A DNA stretch of 64,000 nucleotides, from the NCBI RefSeq assembly GCF_900141795.1, contig NZ_FSRE01000002.1, positions 248,001-312,000 on the forward strand, read 5' to 3'. The translations under genes were made by a program, and so were the position numbers. The notes under the pieces were generated by a model, which worked only from the letters and a program-made list of their open reading frames with translations, was not told the origin of the DNA and searched no databases. Each line of letters starts with the position of its first letter. Positions within the stretch are counted from its first letter, which is position 1. Below, one piece after another: positions 9,591 through 19,274 of this stretch. This stretch comes from Sulfurivirga caldicuralii. Lineage in GTDB: Bacteria; Pseudomonadota; Gammaproteobacteria; Thiomicrospirales; Thiomicrospiraceae.

Positions 9591-11214
9591 ACTTCAGTCT
9601 ATTATTTTGTCTATCTGTTTTTGGTCCGCTTGGGTGCTGTTTGTGCCCTATCTGTTCGAGGTGGCTTACTCCGATTTCATTCGTGAGTCGGAACTGAACA
9701 GTCGCCTTGGATGGTACGTGGCCATCACCGCGCTGGTGTGGCTGACGCGCCGCCGCTGGGTCGGTTTTCTGCTGCTGCTGCCGTTTGTGATCACAGGAAT
9801 GGCTGACATTTTTTACGCCTACTTTTTCGGAGGCGTTTTCAGCACCAGTACCATGGACGCCATCTTCAATACGGATGTCGGCGAGGCGAGCGAGCTGTTC
9901 ACTGCCTATCTGCACTGGGATTCGTTGCTGATTGCACTCGTCTATCTGGGCGGATTCATTGTGCTTGGCATCAAGGCGCAATTACCGCAACGGTTGACGC
10001 GCGTCCACAAGGTGGTGACGGGACTGGGTGTGCTGGTGCTGGCGTTTGCCCTGCAGCAGATGGTGGTGCAGCACCGTTTCTACGACATTGTGCCGGGCCT
10101 GCTGGGCATCATGCCCACCTATGCCATAAATGCGGAGAACTTTGACAAGGCTGTGGCGGAATACCGTGCGCTGGCACAACGGGACACCACGCCTGTGGCA
10201 CTCAAGCATCCCGAAAAGCGTCATACCTATGTGATCGTCATTGGCGAGGCGATGACGCGCAGCCACATGTCGCTGTATGGCTATCCCCGGGCAACGACGC
10301 CGCAGCTGGACGCGCGCAAGGCCCAGCTGACCATCTTCCGCGATGTGGCGGCCCCCTTTGTGCAGACGCGTCCGGCATTGATGGCGGATCTGTTTCCCCA
10401 AGGCTGGGAACATCCAGAACGCAATTACCAACATGCGCTGGCGATTGCCAATCAGGCGCGGCGTGCCGGTTACAAGGTGTTCTGGCTGTCCAACCAGCAG
10501 CCGTTTCGCATCCCCACGCAGCTGATCGCCGATACCGTGGATCACCCCGCCTTCATGACCCGCAAGGTGGCGGGCGTGGCGGCACACCGCTACGACGGCC
10601 TGCTGCTGGAGGATGTGGTTCAGGCGCTGGAGGATCCGGCACCCAACAAGCTGATATTTGTACATCTGATGGGATCGCACCTGCAGTATGCCAACCGCTA
10701 CCCGCCTGAATTTGACCGTTTCAAGGACACCCCGCCCCAATTGGTGAGTCCAGATCTTCTGCCGTGGGAAATCCGCAAGGTCAATGAATACGACAACAGC
10801 ATTCTCTATACCGACTGGGTGGTGACGCGCATGCTGGATCAGCTGCAGCAACGGGTTGAACCAGATACGCTGGCGGGCTGGATGCTGTTCAGCGACCACG
10901 GCGAGGAGGTGTATGAAACCGCGCGCCTTAATGGACATACGCCCGACAACCCGACCTTGCCCATGTTTACCATTCCGGTGCTGTTCTGGCACAGCGATGG
11001 CCTGAAACAGGCGCTGTCTGATGTGGTGCGTGGACTGGCGCAGAACCATGACAGGCCCTACCTGGCCGACCGCCTCTATGAAACCTGGTGGCGCTGGCTG
11101 GATCTGCAGGGCGCCTGCGTGGATGACTGCCGCTTTGCCTTCGATCGGCCGTGGCAGCCGCGCAAGCGCATGGCCTATGGCTTTGATATCGATGCGCGTT
11201 TTAACCAGAAATAA
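9571..11214 (+). CDS. Membrane phosphoethanolamine transferase-like enzyme
   Basis: This 547-residue protein has an N-terminal membrane part with about four or five helices (residues 10-170) and a periplasmic sulfatase-fold domain. The catalytic segment [16 protein letters not shown] matches the GE-T-R...SLYGY nucleophile motif of EptA/CptA-type enzymes, and SDHGEEVYE supplies metal ligands. Relatives transfer phosphoethanolamine to lipid A or core sugars; the acceptor here is unknown. It sits between miaA and hfq, which is not its usual place. Two ATGs (9571 and 9580) are possible; both overlap miaA. A dispersed repeat begins two bases after its TAA. Confidence 0.8.
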   Translation: MHYMKNKLQSIILSICFWSAWVLFVPYLFEVAYSDFIRESELNSRLGWYVAITALVWLTRRRWVGFLLLLPFVITGMADIFYAYFFGGVFSTSTMDAIFNTDVGEASELFTAYLHWDSLLIALVYLGGFIVLGIKAQLPQRLTRVHKVVTGLGVLVLAFALQQMVVQHRFYDIVPGLLGIMPTYAINAENFDKAVAEYRALAQRDTTPVALKHPEKRHTYVIVIGEAMTRSHMSLYGYPRATTPQLDARKAQLTIFRDVAAPFVQTRPALMADLFPQGWEHPERNYQHALAIANQARRAGYKVFWLSNQQPFRIPTQLIADTVDHPAFMTRKVAGVAAHRYDGLLLEDVVQALEDPAPNKLIFVHLMGSHLQYANRYPPEFDRFKDTPPQLVSPDLLPWEIRKVNEYDNSILYTDWVVTRMLDQLQQRVEPDTLAGWMLFSDHGEEVYETARLNGHTPDNPTLPMFTIPVLFWHSDGLKQALSDVVRGLAQNHDRPYLADRLYETWWRWLDLQGACVDDCRFAFDRPWQPRKRMAYGFDIDARFNQK

Positions 11215-11215
11215 A

Positions 11216-11234
11216 GGGGGTCCCCGACTTTTTT
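11216..11234 (+). repeat. Dispersed repeat copy 2 (after the transferase gene)
   Basis: G5 TCCCC GAC T6, beginning two bases after the stop codon of the transferase gene. GCAGCGCGA and a second T5 follow. The 133-bp gap before hfq is otherwise AT-rich near its right end. Confidence 0.9.
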
Positions 11235-11347
11235 GCAGCGCGATTTTTGCGCCGCCGGATTTGATCAAGTAAGATTAGCGATACACGCCCTGCATGGGTA
11301 AAAAATAATAAAATAAATCACATTTTCGTTTTTGGGAGTGATAAACA

Positions 11348-11620
11348 ATGGCCAAGGCCCTGCCGATTCAGGATCCATACCTGAATGCTCTGCGCAAGGA
11401 GCATATTCCGGTTTCCATCTACCTTGTCAACGGCGTCAAGCTGCAGGGGCGGGTGGATTCCTTCGATCAGTTTGTGGTGGTGCTGAAAAGCAACGTCACC
11501 CAGATGGTTTACAAGCACGCCATTTCCACGGTGGTTCCCAGCCGTGACCCGCAGTCCTTCAATCTGGGCGAAATGATCGCCGCCTCGGAAAAAGCCGAGC
11601 CCTTCCCTGACGAAAGCTGA
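11348..11620 (+). CDS. hfq: RNA chaperone Hfq
   Basis: Hfq is a hexameric RNA chaperone that pairs small RNAs with messages. The 90-residue product carries the Sm1 motif ([21 protein letters not shown], within residues 22-42) and the Sm2 motif [10 protein letters not shown], which supplies the Sm-fold end. The C-terminal tail is short. A GGAG ribosome site stands nine bases before the ATG. hflX follows after 9 bp, the normal gammaproteobacterial order. Its presence fits the candidate small RNA at 38.0 kb, which ends in a U7 tail of the kind Hfq binds. Confidence 0.98.
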   Translation: MAKALPIQDPYLNALRKEHIPVSIYLVNGVKLQGRVDSFDQFVVVLKSNVTQMVYKHAISTVVPSRDPQSFNLGEMIAASEKAEPFPDES

Positions 11621-11629
11621 TCGGTCGCC

Positions 11630-12937
11630 ATGACCGATCTGTTTGATCGCATCAAACCGCAGCGCGAGCTGGAGCGGGCGGTTTTGGTGCATGTCGATTT
11701 TTCCCAACAGGACGATCAGGAGGGGCTGGAGGAGTTCCGCGAACTGGTGGACTCCGCCGGCGCGGACGTGTGCACGTTGATTACCACCCGCCGCGACCGC
11801 CCCGATCCCAAGTACTTCGTGGGCAGTGGCAAGGCGCAGGAAATCGCCGATGCCGTCGCCGCCTGCGAAGCCGACGTGGTCATCGTCAACCATGCCTTGT
11901 CCCCCGCGCAGGAGCGCAATCTGGAGCGGCTGGTGCAGGCACGGGTGCTGGATCGCGTCGGGCTGATACTGGACATCTTTGCGCAGCGGGCCCGCTCCCA
12001 CGAGGGCAAGCTGCAGGTGGAGCTGGCCCAGCTCAAGCACATGTCTACCCGCCTTGTTCGCGGCTGGAGTCACCTGGAGCGGCAGAAGGGCGGCATCGGT
12101 CTGCGCGGCCCGGGGGAAACCCAGCTGGAAACCGACCGCCGCCTGCTGCGCGATCGCATCAAGCAGCTGGAAAAGCGCATCGAAAAGGCGCGTGCCCAGC
12201 GAGAGTTGGGTCGGCGTTCACGCAAGAAAACCGACCTGCCCACCATCACCATCGTGGGCTATACCAATGCGGGCAAGTCCACCCTGTTCAACGCCCTGAC
12301 CACCGCCGAGGTGTATGCGGAAGACCGCCTGTTCGCCACGCTGGATGCTACTTTGCGTCGCGTTCATCTACCCGGGGCCGGGCCGGTGATCTTTGCCGAC
12401 ACCGTGGGCTTCATTCGCCACATTCCCCACGATCTGGTGGCGGCCTTTCGCTCAACGTTGGAAGAGACCCGCGAAGCGGACCTGCTGATCCATCTGGTGG
12501 ATGCCTCCGATCCGCTGAGGGAGGAAAAGATGGCGGACGTGCAGCAGGTGATTGCCGAAGTTGGCGCGGAAGATGTGCCGCAACTGCTGGTCATGAACAA
12601 GATCGATCGCTTGCAGCCACCCGTCGAAGCGCATATCGACTGGGACGAAGAGGGGTGTGCAGCTCGGGTATGGATTTCTGCCAGGACCGGTGCCGGTCTT
12701 GACCTGCTGCAGCAGGCGGTGGCCAGCCATTTCAAGGGGCGCTTTCACCGCGTGCAGGTCAGGCTGCCGGTCACCGCCGGCAAGCTGCGTGCGCAGCTGT
12801 ATCAGCTGGGGGAGGTGCTGGACGAGCACTTTGATCAAACCGGCGCACCGATTCTGGATATCCGCCTGACGGATGCCCAGTATCAGCAGCTCAAACAGCT
12901 GGCGGATATCGACTTGCTCGGTGAGACTGCCGAGTAG
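11630..12937 (+). CDS. hflX: Ribosome-associated GTPase HflX
   Basis: HflX is a GTPase that binds the 50S subunit and rescues stalled or stress-damaged ribosomes. The 435-residue protein has the HflX N-terminal domain (PDPKYFVGSGKAQEI), a coiled-coil linker beginning GIGLRGPGETQLETDRR, and the G domain with GYTNAGKST, DTVGF and NKID. It ends the tsaE-hflX run; hflK and hflC do not follow. The next gene, hflD, converges from the right across 147 bp in which I see no clear terminator. Confidence 0.96.
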   Translation: MTDLFDRIKPQRELERAVLVHVDFSQQDDQEGLEEFRELVDSAGADVCTLITTRRDRPDPKYFVGSGKAQEIADAVAACEADVVIVNHALSPAQERNLERLVQARVLDRVGLILDIFAQRARSHEGKLQVELAQLKHMSTRLVRGWSHLERQKGGIGLRGPGETQLETDRRLLRDRIKQLEKRIEKARAQRELGRRSRKKTDLPTITIVGYTNAGKSTLFNALTTAEVYAEDRLFATLDATLRRVHLPGAGPVIFADTVGFIRHIPHDLVAAFRSTLEETREADLLIHLVDASDPLREEKMADVQQVIAEVGAEDVPQLLVMNKIDRLQPPVEAHIDWDEEGCAARVWISARTGAGLDLLQQAVASHFKGRFHRVQVRLPVTAGKLRAQLYQLGEVLDEHFDQTGAPILDIRLTDAQYQQLKQLADIDLLGETAE

Positions 12938-13084
12938 TCAGTGTGCGGGCGCCATTTGATCTTGTCTGATTGAATGGTGAGCCGTAGCCTCTCAAGCAAG
13001 CATTTCCCGATTTGGCCCGGGCTGAAAAGATGGGCAGGCTGCGTCAATAAGGAGAGTATATCCGCGCAGTGTTTTGCCGTGTCT

Positions 13085-13738
13085 TCAGGCCTGACCGCGG
13101 AACAGGGGCTTCTGCGGCAGCTGCTGTAGCAGGCGTTGTGCTTCGCGCAGGTAGCTGCGGCGTTTCCACAGCAGTTGCCAGCGGCTGCCGCCGGTCTGGT
13201 ACCACAGAATGGCCGCACGCACGCCGGCCAGCAGCAGTGCGCGGATTTTCTCGGCCATGCCGGACGCGTTGAGGTGTTCTGGCAGCCCTTTCACCATAAT
13301 GCGCGGCCCCAGCGGGCTCACGTGTTCCTGATAGGCTTTGGCCAGCGTATTAATTACGGTTGGATGGTCTTCACCAAAGCGTTCCTTCTGCCGTTGTGCT
13401 TCTTCAATAACGTCGCTCAGGGCATTGAGGTGTTCGGGGGATTTCTGCAGCTTGTCTGCCAGCACTACCAGCCCGAGTACGTATTGCGTAATGTAGAGAT
13501 TGCGACTGCTGCCCATCATCTGGCTGACAAGGGTTTCGATGCCAATGCGCAGATTCTCCAGCTCGCCGCCCCACACATCGAGCACCTTATCTGGCTGGGT
13601 GACGAACAGGCTGTCGAGCGTGCTTTGCAACGCCTTTTCATCGCACTGCCCGGTGCTGGCCAGGTCGTGAACCAGCTTGGCTGCCTGATAGATGCCGGCA
13701 AAGGCGAGGGTGCGGTCGGTATCGGTATAGCGGCTCAC
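13085..13738 (-). CDS. hflD: HflD-family protein
   Basis: HflD (YcfC) is a membrane-associated protein studied in E. coli as a modulator of phage lambda CII stability; its cellular role is not well defined. The 217-residue product resembles the family over its length ([17 protein letters not shown] at the start, [24 protein letters not shown] near the end). It overlaps mnmA by 4 bp (ATGA), the same order as in E. coli, so it is translated as part of that operon. purB, often next, is not here. Confidence 0.92.
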   Translation of the reverse strand: MSRYTDTDRTLAFAGIYQAAKLVHDLASTGQCDEKALQSTLDSLFVTQPDKVLDVWGGELENLRIGIETLVSQMMGSSRNLYITQYVLGLVVLADKLQKSPEHLNALSDVIEEAQRQKERFGEDHPTVINTLAKAYQEHVSPLGPRIMVKGLPEHLNASGMAEKIRALLLAGVRAAILWYQTGGSRWQLLWKRRSYLREAQRLLQQLPQKPLFRGQA

Positions 13739-14841
13739 AGATGTTGCTCCAGTTCATGTTCGGTTTGAAAGCGCTGTTCGATTATCCCGCCGCCGAGGCA
13801 CTCGTCGCCTGCATAGAAGACGATGGACTGCCCGGGCGTGACGGCGCGTTGCGGTTCGTCAAAGACCACGGCAATGCGGTCATTGTCTTCGCCCACAATG
13901 CGGCAGGGTTGCTCGGTCTGCCGGTAGCGGATCTTGGCCTTCAGATCCGAGATTTTCGGGCGCTCGCCCGCGCTCCAGTGCAACTGGCTGGCGGTGAGGG
14001 CCTGATGATACAGCAGAGGATGGTCGTCCCCCTGCACGACAATCAGGCGGTTGTTTTCCAGATCCTTTTCGGCAGCGAACCAGGGGCGGTTGTCGCTGCC
14101 GTGGCCGCCGCCGATGCCCAGCCCCTTGCGCTGTCCGAAGGTGTAGTACATCAGCCCCTGATGGGTGCCGACCACTTCCCCGTCGGGGGTGACCATCTCG
14201 CCAGGCTGCGCAGGCAGATAGCGCTGCAGAAAGTCGCGGAACTTGCGCTCGCCGATGAAGCAGATGCCGGTGGAATCCTTCTTGGTGGCAACGGGCAGCT
14301 TGTGTTCCGCGGCGATTTCGCGCACGCGCGGCTTTTCCAGCGCACCGATGGGAAAGAGGCTCTTTTCCAGCTGGTGCTGTTGCAGGGTGTAGAGAAAGTA
14401 GGTCTGATCCTTGTTGGCGTCCACGCCTTTCAGCAGGTGCCACTGGCCGTGGTCGTCGGCAGCATTGCGCGCGTAGTGGCCCATGGCGATTTTGTCCGCA
14501 CCCAGCCGCAGCGCTTCCTCCAGAAAGGCCTTGAACTTGACCTCCTTGTTGCAGAGGATGTCGGGGTTAGGGGTGCGGCCGGCGCGGTATTCGTCCAGAA
14601 AGTAGGTAAACACCCGCTCCCAGTATTCCTGCGCGAAATTGCGCACGTGCAGCTCGATGCCGAGCAGATCACACACGCGCATGACATCTTCCAGGTCCTC
14701 GCGGGCCGGGCAGTAGTCGTCGGTGTCGTCGCCTTCCCAGTTTTTCATGAACAGGCCTTCCACCTCATAGCCCTGCTGCTTGAGCAACAGCGCACTGACA
14801 GCGGAATCCACGCCGCCGGACAGGCCAACGATAACTTTCAT
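13735..14841 (-). CDS. mnmA: tRNA 2-thiouridylase MnmA
   Basis: MnmA adds sulfur to U34 of tRNA Lys, Glu and Gln. The 368-residue product shows the ATP-binding PP-loop SGGVDS (residues 9-14), the catalytic cysteines in [12 protein letters not shown] and [12 protein letters not shown], and the D/K-rich segment typical of the family. Its ATG overlaps the stop codon of the MazF-like toxin gene by 4 bp, and its own stop overlaps hflD by 4 bp. Expression of this tRNA-modification gene therefore depends on readthrough from the toxin-antitoxin pair upstream unless an internal promoter exists. Confidence 0.97.
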   Translation of the reverse strand: MKVIVGLSGGVDSAVSALLLKQQGYEVEGLFMKNWEGDDTDDYCPAREDLEDVMRVCDLLGIELHVRNFAQEYWERVFTYFLDEYRAGRTPNPDILCNKEVKFKAFLEEALRLGADKIAMGHYARNAADDHGQWHLLKGVDANKDQTYFLYTLQQHQLEKSLFPIGALEKPRVREIAAEHKLPVATKKDSTGICFIGERKFRDFLQRYLPAQPGEMVTPDGEVVGTHQGLMYYTFGQRKGLGIGGGHGSDNRPWFAAEKDLENNRLIVVQGDDHPLLYHQALTASQLHWSAGERPKISDLKAKIRYRQTEQPCRIVGEDNDRIAVVFDEPQRAVTPGQSIVFYAGDECLGGGIIEQRFQTEHELEQHL

Positions 14842-15197
14842 GAGGCAGGCTCCAGTGAGCAGTATGTGGCAAGATTGGCAATCAGGTTGTTTCGGTCTGC
14901 CTCGCAGAGGTGACCCAGCGGCCGGAGGGTCAAGTTCAGATCCAGTGTGAAAAACTTTAATCTTACCTTGCTTTGTATAGATAGACCCGCACAGGCAGGA
15001 TCTGATAGTTGTATATCACCAGGCCAGTCATAGGGGACGGAAGTAATCATTGCGCAGGTGCAGCTATTGGTTTCCTGTTGAAAGGTACGTGATGACAGAA
15101 CGACAGCGGACCGCTTCTTGTGAGCGGATCGATCAGTAAAAGGAAAGAGGGCTACTACAGTGGAAAAAGGTTCATAGGTCCGCATAGGCTTGCTCAT
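14838..15197 (-). CDS. MazF/PemK-family toxin
   Basis: The 119-residue product looks like a type II toxin endoribonuclease of the MazF/PemK family. Recognisable parts are [19 protein letters not shown] (family pattern PFPFTD..KRRPALVLS), [33 protein letters not shown] and [14 protein letters not shown]. The usual Arg-Pro-Ala is Arg-Ser-Ala, so activity may be altered. The start could be the ATG at 15197 or 15185. It overlaps the antitoxin gene by 26 bp and the mnmA start by 4 bp, so it is an internal cistron of the rluE-mnmA-hflD run. No MazE-like DNA-binding gene is needed if the neighbour serves as antitoxin. Confidence 0.82.
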   Translation of the reverse strand: MSKPMRTYEPFSTVVALFPFTDRSAHKKRSAVVLSSRTFQQETNSCTCAMITSVPYDWPGDIQLSDPACAGLSIQSKVRLKFFTLDLNLTLRPLGHLCEADRNNLIANLATYCSLEPAS

Positions 15198-15372
15198 TTT
15201 CTTGACTATTCCACTCTCGAAGCGTTTTTTCTACCCCTTCCAGATACAGGTTATTTTCATGTTGCTCATCGAGCAGGGTAAAGTGCTCAATGAGATTGGT
15301 TTGCAAGGCTTCGAGAAGGTGGATGACCTTTCCTTTCAATTCATCTTTTACTTCAATTTCAATCACCTGCAT
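15172..15372 (-). CDS. Small antitoxin of the MazF-like toxin
   Basis: A 66-residue acidic protein ([20 protein letters not shown]...). Its C-terminus, [14 protein letters not shown], resembles the E/W-x-S-x-E-D-x-A-Y/F-x-D-L ending common in small antitoxins paired with MazF/PemK or RelE toxins. It lacks a recognisable DNA-binding fold. GGAGG at 15379-15383 gives it a very good ribosome site inside the end of rluE, better than the toxin has, which is the expected ratio for an antitoxin. It starts one base after the rluE stop and overlaps the toxin by 26 bp. Confidence 0.72.
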   Translation of the reverse strand: MQVIEIEVKDELKGKVIHLLEALQTNLIEHFTLLDEQHENNLYLEGVEKTLREWNSQENEQAYADL

Positions 15373-15373
15373 C

Positions 15374-15913
15374 CTACACCTCCATTTCCAGCCATTCTCC
15401 TGGCTGCAGCTTTCCCAAACGCCAGCGGCCTATTTTAACGCGCACCAGCCGCAGCGTCGGAAAGCCGATGGCGGCGGTCATGCGGCGCACCTGACGGTTG
15501 CGCCCCTCGCTGATGCGAATTTCAAGCCAGGTATCGGGCACGCGCTTGCGATAGCGCACGGGCGGGTTGCGCGGCCACAGGTCGGGCGGTTCAATGATTT
15601 TGACTTTCGCCGGCCGGGTGGGCCCATCCTTGAGTGTAATCCCGCGGTGCAGCGGCGCAAGATCTGCATCGCTCGGAGCGCCTTCCACCTGCACCCAATA
15701 GGTCTTTTCCAGCTTGTTGCGTGGATGCGCGATGCGCTGTTGCAGGCGGCCGTCGTCGGTGAGCAGCAGCAGGCCTTCGGAGTCCCGATCCAGGCGTCCG
15801 GCCGGATAGACGCCTTCTGCCGGAATGTAGTCCTTGAGCGTGGGGCGTCCGTTGGCATCGGTGAACTGGCTGAGCACGCCGTAGGGCTTGTTGAACAGGA
15901 TGAGGCGCGACAT
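15374..15913 (-). CDS. rluE: 23S rRNA pseudouridine synthase, RluE type
   Basis: RsuA/RluB/E/F-family pseudouridine synthase; RluE modifies U2457 of 23S rRNA, but sequence alone does not fix the site. The 179-residue protein starts [17 protein letters not shown] and contains the catalytic segment [15 protein letters not shown] and the GRNRQVRRM motif. It has no N-terminal S4 domain, as in RluE. The open frame extends upstream but the family start is the ATG at 15913. No clear ribosome site is visible. It heads the leftward run rluE - antitoxin - toxin - mnmA - hflD. Confidence 0.88.
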   Translation of the reverse strand: MSRLILFNKPYGVLSQFTDANGRPTLKDYIPAEGVYPAGRLDRDSEGLLLLTDDGRLQQRIAHPRNKLEKTYWVQVEGAPSDADLAPLHRGITLKDGPTRPAKVKIIEPPDLWPRNPPVRYRKRVPDTWLEIRISEGRNRQVRRMTAAIGFPTLRLVRVKIGRWRLGKLQPGEWLEMEV

Positions 15914-15930
15914 GGGAGGGAGGCCCGCTA

Positions 15931-15956
15931 TGTTAAAATGTGCCGTAATTTTAACA
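15931..15956. promoter_or_regulatory. Symmetric divergent promoter rluE / icd
   Basis: TGTTAAAAT and ATTTTAACA form a perfect 9-bp inverted repeat around 8 bp. Each arm is an extended -10 box (TGn-TAAAAT), one per strand: 15934-15939 for icd and 15953-15948 for rluE. Predicted starts are about 15946 and 15941, giving leaders of about 28 nt on both sides. Only one polymerase could use the site at a time. Confidence 0.6.
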
Positions 15957-15973
15957 CTCACAGGAGCCGTTTC

Positions 15974-17236
15974 ATGGCGTTCGAAAAAATTGTCGTGCCT
16001 GCAGAAGGCGAAAAAATTACCGTTAATCCCGACCACTCCCTGAATGTGCCCAGCAATCCGATCATCCCTTACATCGAAGGCGATGGCATCGGTGTGGACA
16101 TTACCCCGGTGATGAAGCGCGTGGTGGACGCTGCAGTGGAAAAGGCCAGTGGCGGCGAGCGCAAGATCGCCTGGATGGAAATCTATGCCGGCGAGAAGGC
16201 GACCAAAGTGTATGGCCCGGACGTGTGGCTGCCGGAGGAAACGCTAGAAGCGGTCAGGGACTACGTAGTCTCCATCAAGGGGCCACTGACCACGCCGGTC
16301 GGTGGCGGCATTCGCTCCCTCAACGTGGCGCTGCGCCAGAATCTGGACTTGTATGTGTGTCAGCGCCCGGTGCGCTATTTCAATGGCACGCCATCGCCGG
16401 TGAAACACCCCGAGCTGGTGGACATGGTGATTTTCCGTGAAAATTCCGAAGACATCTACGCCGGCATCGAATGGAAAGCGGGCACGCCGGAAGCGAAGAA
16501 GGTGATCGACTTCCTGCAGAATGATATGGGCGTGGACAAGATCCGCTTTCCGGAAACCTCCGGTATAGGCATCAAGCCGGTGTCCGAAGAGGGAACCAAG
16601 CGTCTGGTGCGTAAGGCCATCCTGTATGCCATTGATCAGGATCGCGATTCCGTGACCCTCGTGCACAAGGGCAACATCATGAAGTTCACCGAAGGCGCCT
16701 TCAAGGAGTGGGGCTATGAGCTGGCCAGGGAAGAGTTCGGCGCCAAAGAGATCGATGGCGGGCCGTGGTGCAGCTTCAAGAACCCCAATACCGGCAAGGA
16801 AATCGTGGTGAAGGATGTCATCGCCGACGCTTTCCTGCAGCAGATCCTGCTGCGCCCGGCGGAATACAGCGTGATCGCTACCCTGAACCTGAACGGCGAC
16901 TATATTTCCGACGCACTGGCTGCGCAGGTGGGCGGTATCGGCATTGCACCGGGCGCGAACCTGTCCGACACTGTCGCCATGTTCGAGGCGACCCACGGTA
17001 CGGCGCCCAAGTATGCCGGTCAGGACAAGGTGAACCCGGGTTCACTGATCCTTTCTGCCGAGATGATGCTGCGCCACATGGGCTGGAACGATGCGGCCGA
17101 CCTGATCATCAAGGGCATGGAAGGGGCCATTCAGGCCAAGACCGTCACCTACGATCTGGCCCGTCTGATGGAGGGTGCCCGGGAGGTGTCCTGTTCCGGT
17201 TTCGGCGAGGAAGTGATCCGGCACATGGATGACTGA
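15974..17236 (+). CDS. icd: NADP-dependent isocitrate dehydrogenase
   Basis: Icd oxidises isocitrate to 2-oxoglutarate in the TCA cycle, making NADPH. The 420-residue product shows [11 protein letters not shown], the substrate loop [13 protein letters not shown] with the serine that AceK phosphorylates in E. coli, and the NADP site [23 protein letters not shown] stands nine bases before the ATG at 15974. An in-frame open frame upstream to 15290 is antisense to rluE and not part of the protein. A strong terminator follows at 17262. Confidence 0.97.
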   Translation: MAFEKIVVPAEGEKITVNPDHSLNVPSNPIIPYIEGDGIGVDITPVMKRVVDAAVEKASGGERKIAWMEIYAGEKATKVYGPDVWLPEETLEAVRDYVVSIKGPLTTPVGGGIRSLNVALRQNLDLYVCQRPVRYFNGTPSPVKHPELVDMVIFRENSEDIYAGIEWKAGTPEAKKVIDFLQNDMGVDKIRFPETSGIGIKPVSEEGTKRLVRKAILYAIDQDRDSVTLVHKGNIMKFTEGAFKEWGYELAREEFGAKEIDGGPWCSFKNPNTGKEIVVKDVIADAFLQQILLRPAEYSVIATLNLNGDYISDALAAQVGGIGIAPGANLSDTVAMFEATHGTAPKYAGQDKVNPGSLILSAEMMLRHMGWNDAADLIIKGMEGAIQAKTVTYDLARLMEGAREVSCSGFGEEVIRHMDD

Positions 17237-17261
17237 TTTCGCAGAAAGCGTATCAAGACTG

Positions 17262-17285
17262 GCCCCGCCTCGTGCGGGGCTTTTT
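17262..17285 (+). terminator. Terminator of icd
   Basis: GCCCCGC-CTCGT-GCGGGGC stem-loop followed by TTTTTG, 26 bp after the icd stop. Confidence 0.9.
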
Positions 17286-17363
17286 GTTTGTGGGCGGTAA
17301 AATGCCGCGACGGGTCAGAGGGCGCAATTCGGCCGCTGTCCCTCTATGCAGGCTTGCTGCCTT

Positions 17364-19250
17364 CTATTGATTCTGCGTTTCATCGGAGCTGGCGGGATAG
17401 AAGGTGCGATATTCCAGAATCAGGTGCACATCATTGCCCAGACGTTTCTTCAGAAATTCGACCAGCCTCTCCCGGGCGCTCTCATCCGCTTCGGCTGGTA
17501 TGGTCACCCGCACCGTGGCCACCGGCCTTCCGTTGATCCTGCTGACATCCACCACTTGCAGCGGCAGCTGATAGCTGCGGTATCCAAGATGCGCGAGGTT
17601 TTCGAGACGCTGGTAGATGCGTTGTTCCTGAATGTAGATATGTGTGGAGAACCACAACGGAATGGTAATAAGCGTGAGTAGCAGCAGCTTGTAAACAAAG
17701 GCTGTTTTGGCTGTGCGCAGGGAGGAAAAGCCCAGCACGAAAAACAGCACACCGGCGGCAGCGAGAATACCCACCAGGTTGGTTAGAAACAGCAGCATCG
17801 CCCCCCAGAACATGTGCAGATCGCCCCAACCGATGCCGATGCCGGAGACGGTCAGCGGCGGCACCAGTGCGACGGCGATGGCAACGCCGGCGAGGCTCTT
17901 GGCCACTTCCTCACGACTGTAGGCGTAGGCCGCCGCCAGACCGGAAACGATGGCGACTCCCAGATCCAGCAGGGTGGGATGGATGCGGCTGGCCATCTGC
18001 TCGGTCATGTTGGCGACCGGCATCAGCCAGGCGAATACCGCTGCAAGGCCCAGCGACAGCAGGATGCTCAGTACCACCGTGCGCAGGCTGTCGCGCAGCA
18101 GGCTGCGGTCGAGGCGCACCAGGCCCAGCGACAGCGACACGATCGGCGCCATCAGCGGGGCGAGAATCATGGCGCCGATAATGACGGGGCTCGAGTTTTG
18201 AAACAGTCCCAGCGCCGCCATGAGCACGCTGAGAGTCAGCATGACGCCATAGATTGAGGTGAAGCGGGCGCTTTCGCGCACCTGCTGGAACAGTCCGGCG
18301 TAGGCCTCCTCGGAGGCCAGCGGGAACAGCGGCAGCGCCCGCTTGCTGAAAAACTCGATGGCTTCCGGCGAGGTGGGCAGGGTGTTGGTGCGCAGGGTTT
18401 CCTTTTCCGTATTGTCCACCTTGAGCGGGAGGCCGGTGCGGACGCAACAGGCGGTTTCGGTCATTTCCAGCGTCACATCGTCGCACAGGTAGGGCTCGCC
18501 ATCCACTTCCATGGGCAATTGACCCGAGTCCGCCTTGATGTTGAGTCGCCGGGTCTTGATCAGGCCGATGCCGGGCGGCATGCGCGATTTTTTGCGCAGA
18601 CCCAGTTTCGTCAGAAAAATGTGGCTGAAATTGACCAGACTCTGCGGCGCATAGATCAGGGCCGCGATTTTCCCGGTAAGGGGCTGCTGTTCGCAAAGCG
18701 ATGGATAACGTTTTTGCATCAGCGACTCGTCCGCCGCCCGGATCTGCAGGCAGGCGCAGCGGATTTTCGATTCATTGGCGGTCTGCAGCTGCATAGGGCG
18801 CAGGTGAATGTAGCGCATCGCCTGGAAAAACAGGCGCATGCGCGCCCACAGCGAGGTGTCGCCCAGGCTCAGCTTCTGGCCGATCAGCGCGGTGGTGAGC
18901 ACCAGTTGCCCGTTGGCCGTCAGCTGGTGCTGGCGCTTTCCGGTGCCGGGTTCTTCATCATTCAGCAACCGTTGGAGATACGCCTCAGCCTTGTCCGGCA
19001 GAAAGAAGGCTTCGCGCGTGAGCGGGTTCTGATCCCAGGGGAGGGGGACGAGCTCCATTTCCCGATCGGCAAAACGGCGCCAGACTTCCTTGAATTCTTC
19101 GTCATTGAGCACCATAAACAGCGTGTCTGTCGGGGGCGGGTCTTCCAGCTGGGAAAAGGAGAGGATATGCGTTTTGGCAGGCAGCATATCGCCAAGGGTG
19201 CGAAACGTGGCTTCCGCCTCATCATTGAGAACGAGCGTGATCGCTTGCAT
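17364..19250 (-). CDS. DUF389 membrane protein with kinase-like N-terminal region
   Basis: A 628-residue protein of unknown function. The C-terminal half (about residues 330-560) is a DUF389 (TIGR00341-type) membrane domain with around six helices (for example SPVIIGAMILAPLMAPIVSL and VAIAVALVPPLTVSGIGIGW). A region before it (residues ~115-320) resembles the C-terminal lobe of diacylglycerol-kinase-like proteins: GIGLIKTRRLNIKAD followed by MEVDGEPYLCDDVTLEM. The extreme N-terminus (MQAITLVLNDEAEATFRTLG) is a small cytoplasmic part. I place the start at 19250, ahead of this conserved segment; the open frame continues upstream through clpS. Confidence 0.8.
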   Translation of the reverse strand: MQAITLVLNDEAEATFRTLGDMLPAKTHILSFSQLEDPPPTDTLFMVLNDEEFKEVWRRFADREMELVPLPWDQNPLTREAFFLPDKAEAYLQRLLNDEEPGTGKRQHQLTANGQLVLTTALIGQKLSLGDTSLWARMRLFFQAMRYIHLRPMQLQTANESKIRCACLQIRAADESLMQKRYPSLCEQQPLTGKIAALIYAPQSLVNFSHIFLTKLGLRKKSRMPPGIGLIKTRRLNIKADSGQLPMEVDGEPYLCDDVTLEMTETACCVRTGLPLKVDNTEKETLRTNTLPTSPEAIEFFSKRALPLFPLASEEAYAGLFQQVRESARFTSIYGVMLTLSVLMAALGLFQNSSPVIIGAMILAPLMAPIVSLSLGLVRLDRSLLRDSLRTVVLSILLSLGLAAVFAWLMPVANMTEQMASRIHPTLLDLGVAIVSGLAAAYAYSREEVAKSLAGVAIAVALVPPLTVSGIGIGWGDLHMFWGAMLLFLTNLVGILAAAGVLFFVLGFSSLRTAKTAFVYKLLLLTLITIPLWFSTHIYIQEQRIYQRLENLAHLGYRSYQLPLQVVDVSRINGRPVATVRVTIPAEADESARERLVEFLKKRLGNDVHLILEYRTFYPASSDETQNQ

Positions 19251-19274
19251 GGAAAGGGGGCTTGACGCCTTCGC

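Noticed and set aside
11216-11234. Dispersed repeat as a transcription terminator
   Set aside because: GGGG-T-CCCC leaves no room for a loop, the T-run does not directly follow a stem, and four copies sit inside genes.
9982-11268. 428-codon open frame antisense to the transferase gene
   Set aside because: It is the shadow of a real gene with clear sulfatase-family motifs; its own translation is His/Arg-rich and has no family features.
15290-15973. N-terminal extension of icd
   Set aside because: The frame is open by chance opposite rluE; the Icd family start with a good ribosome site is at 15974.
17292-17363. Possible promoter (TAAAATGCC) after the icd terminator
   Set aside because: The -10-like sequence has no TG extension or -35, and nothing downstream on that strand looks like a gene or structured RNA.
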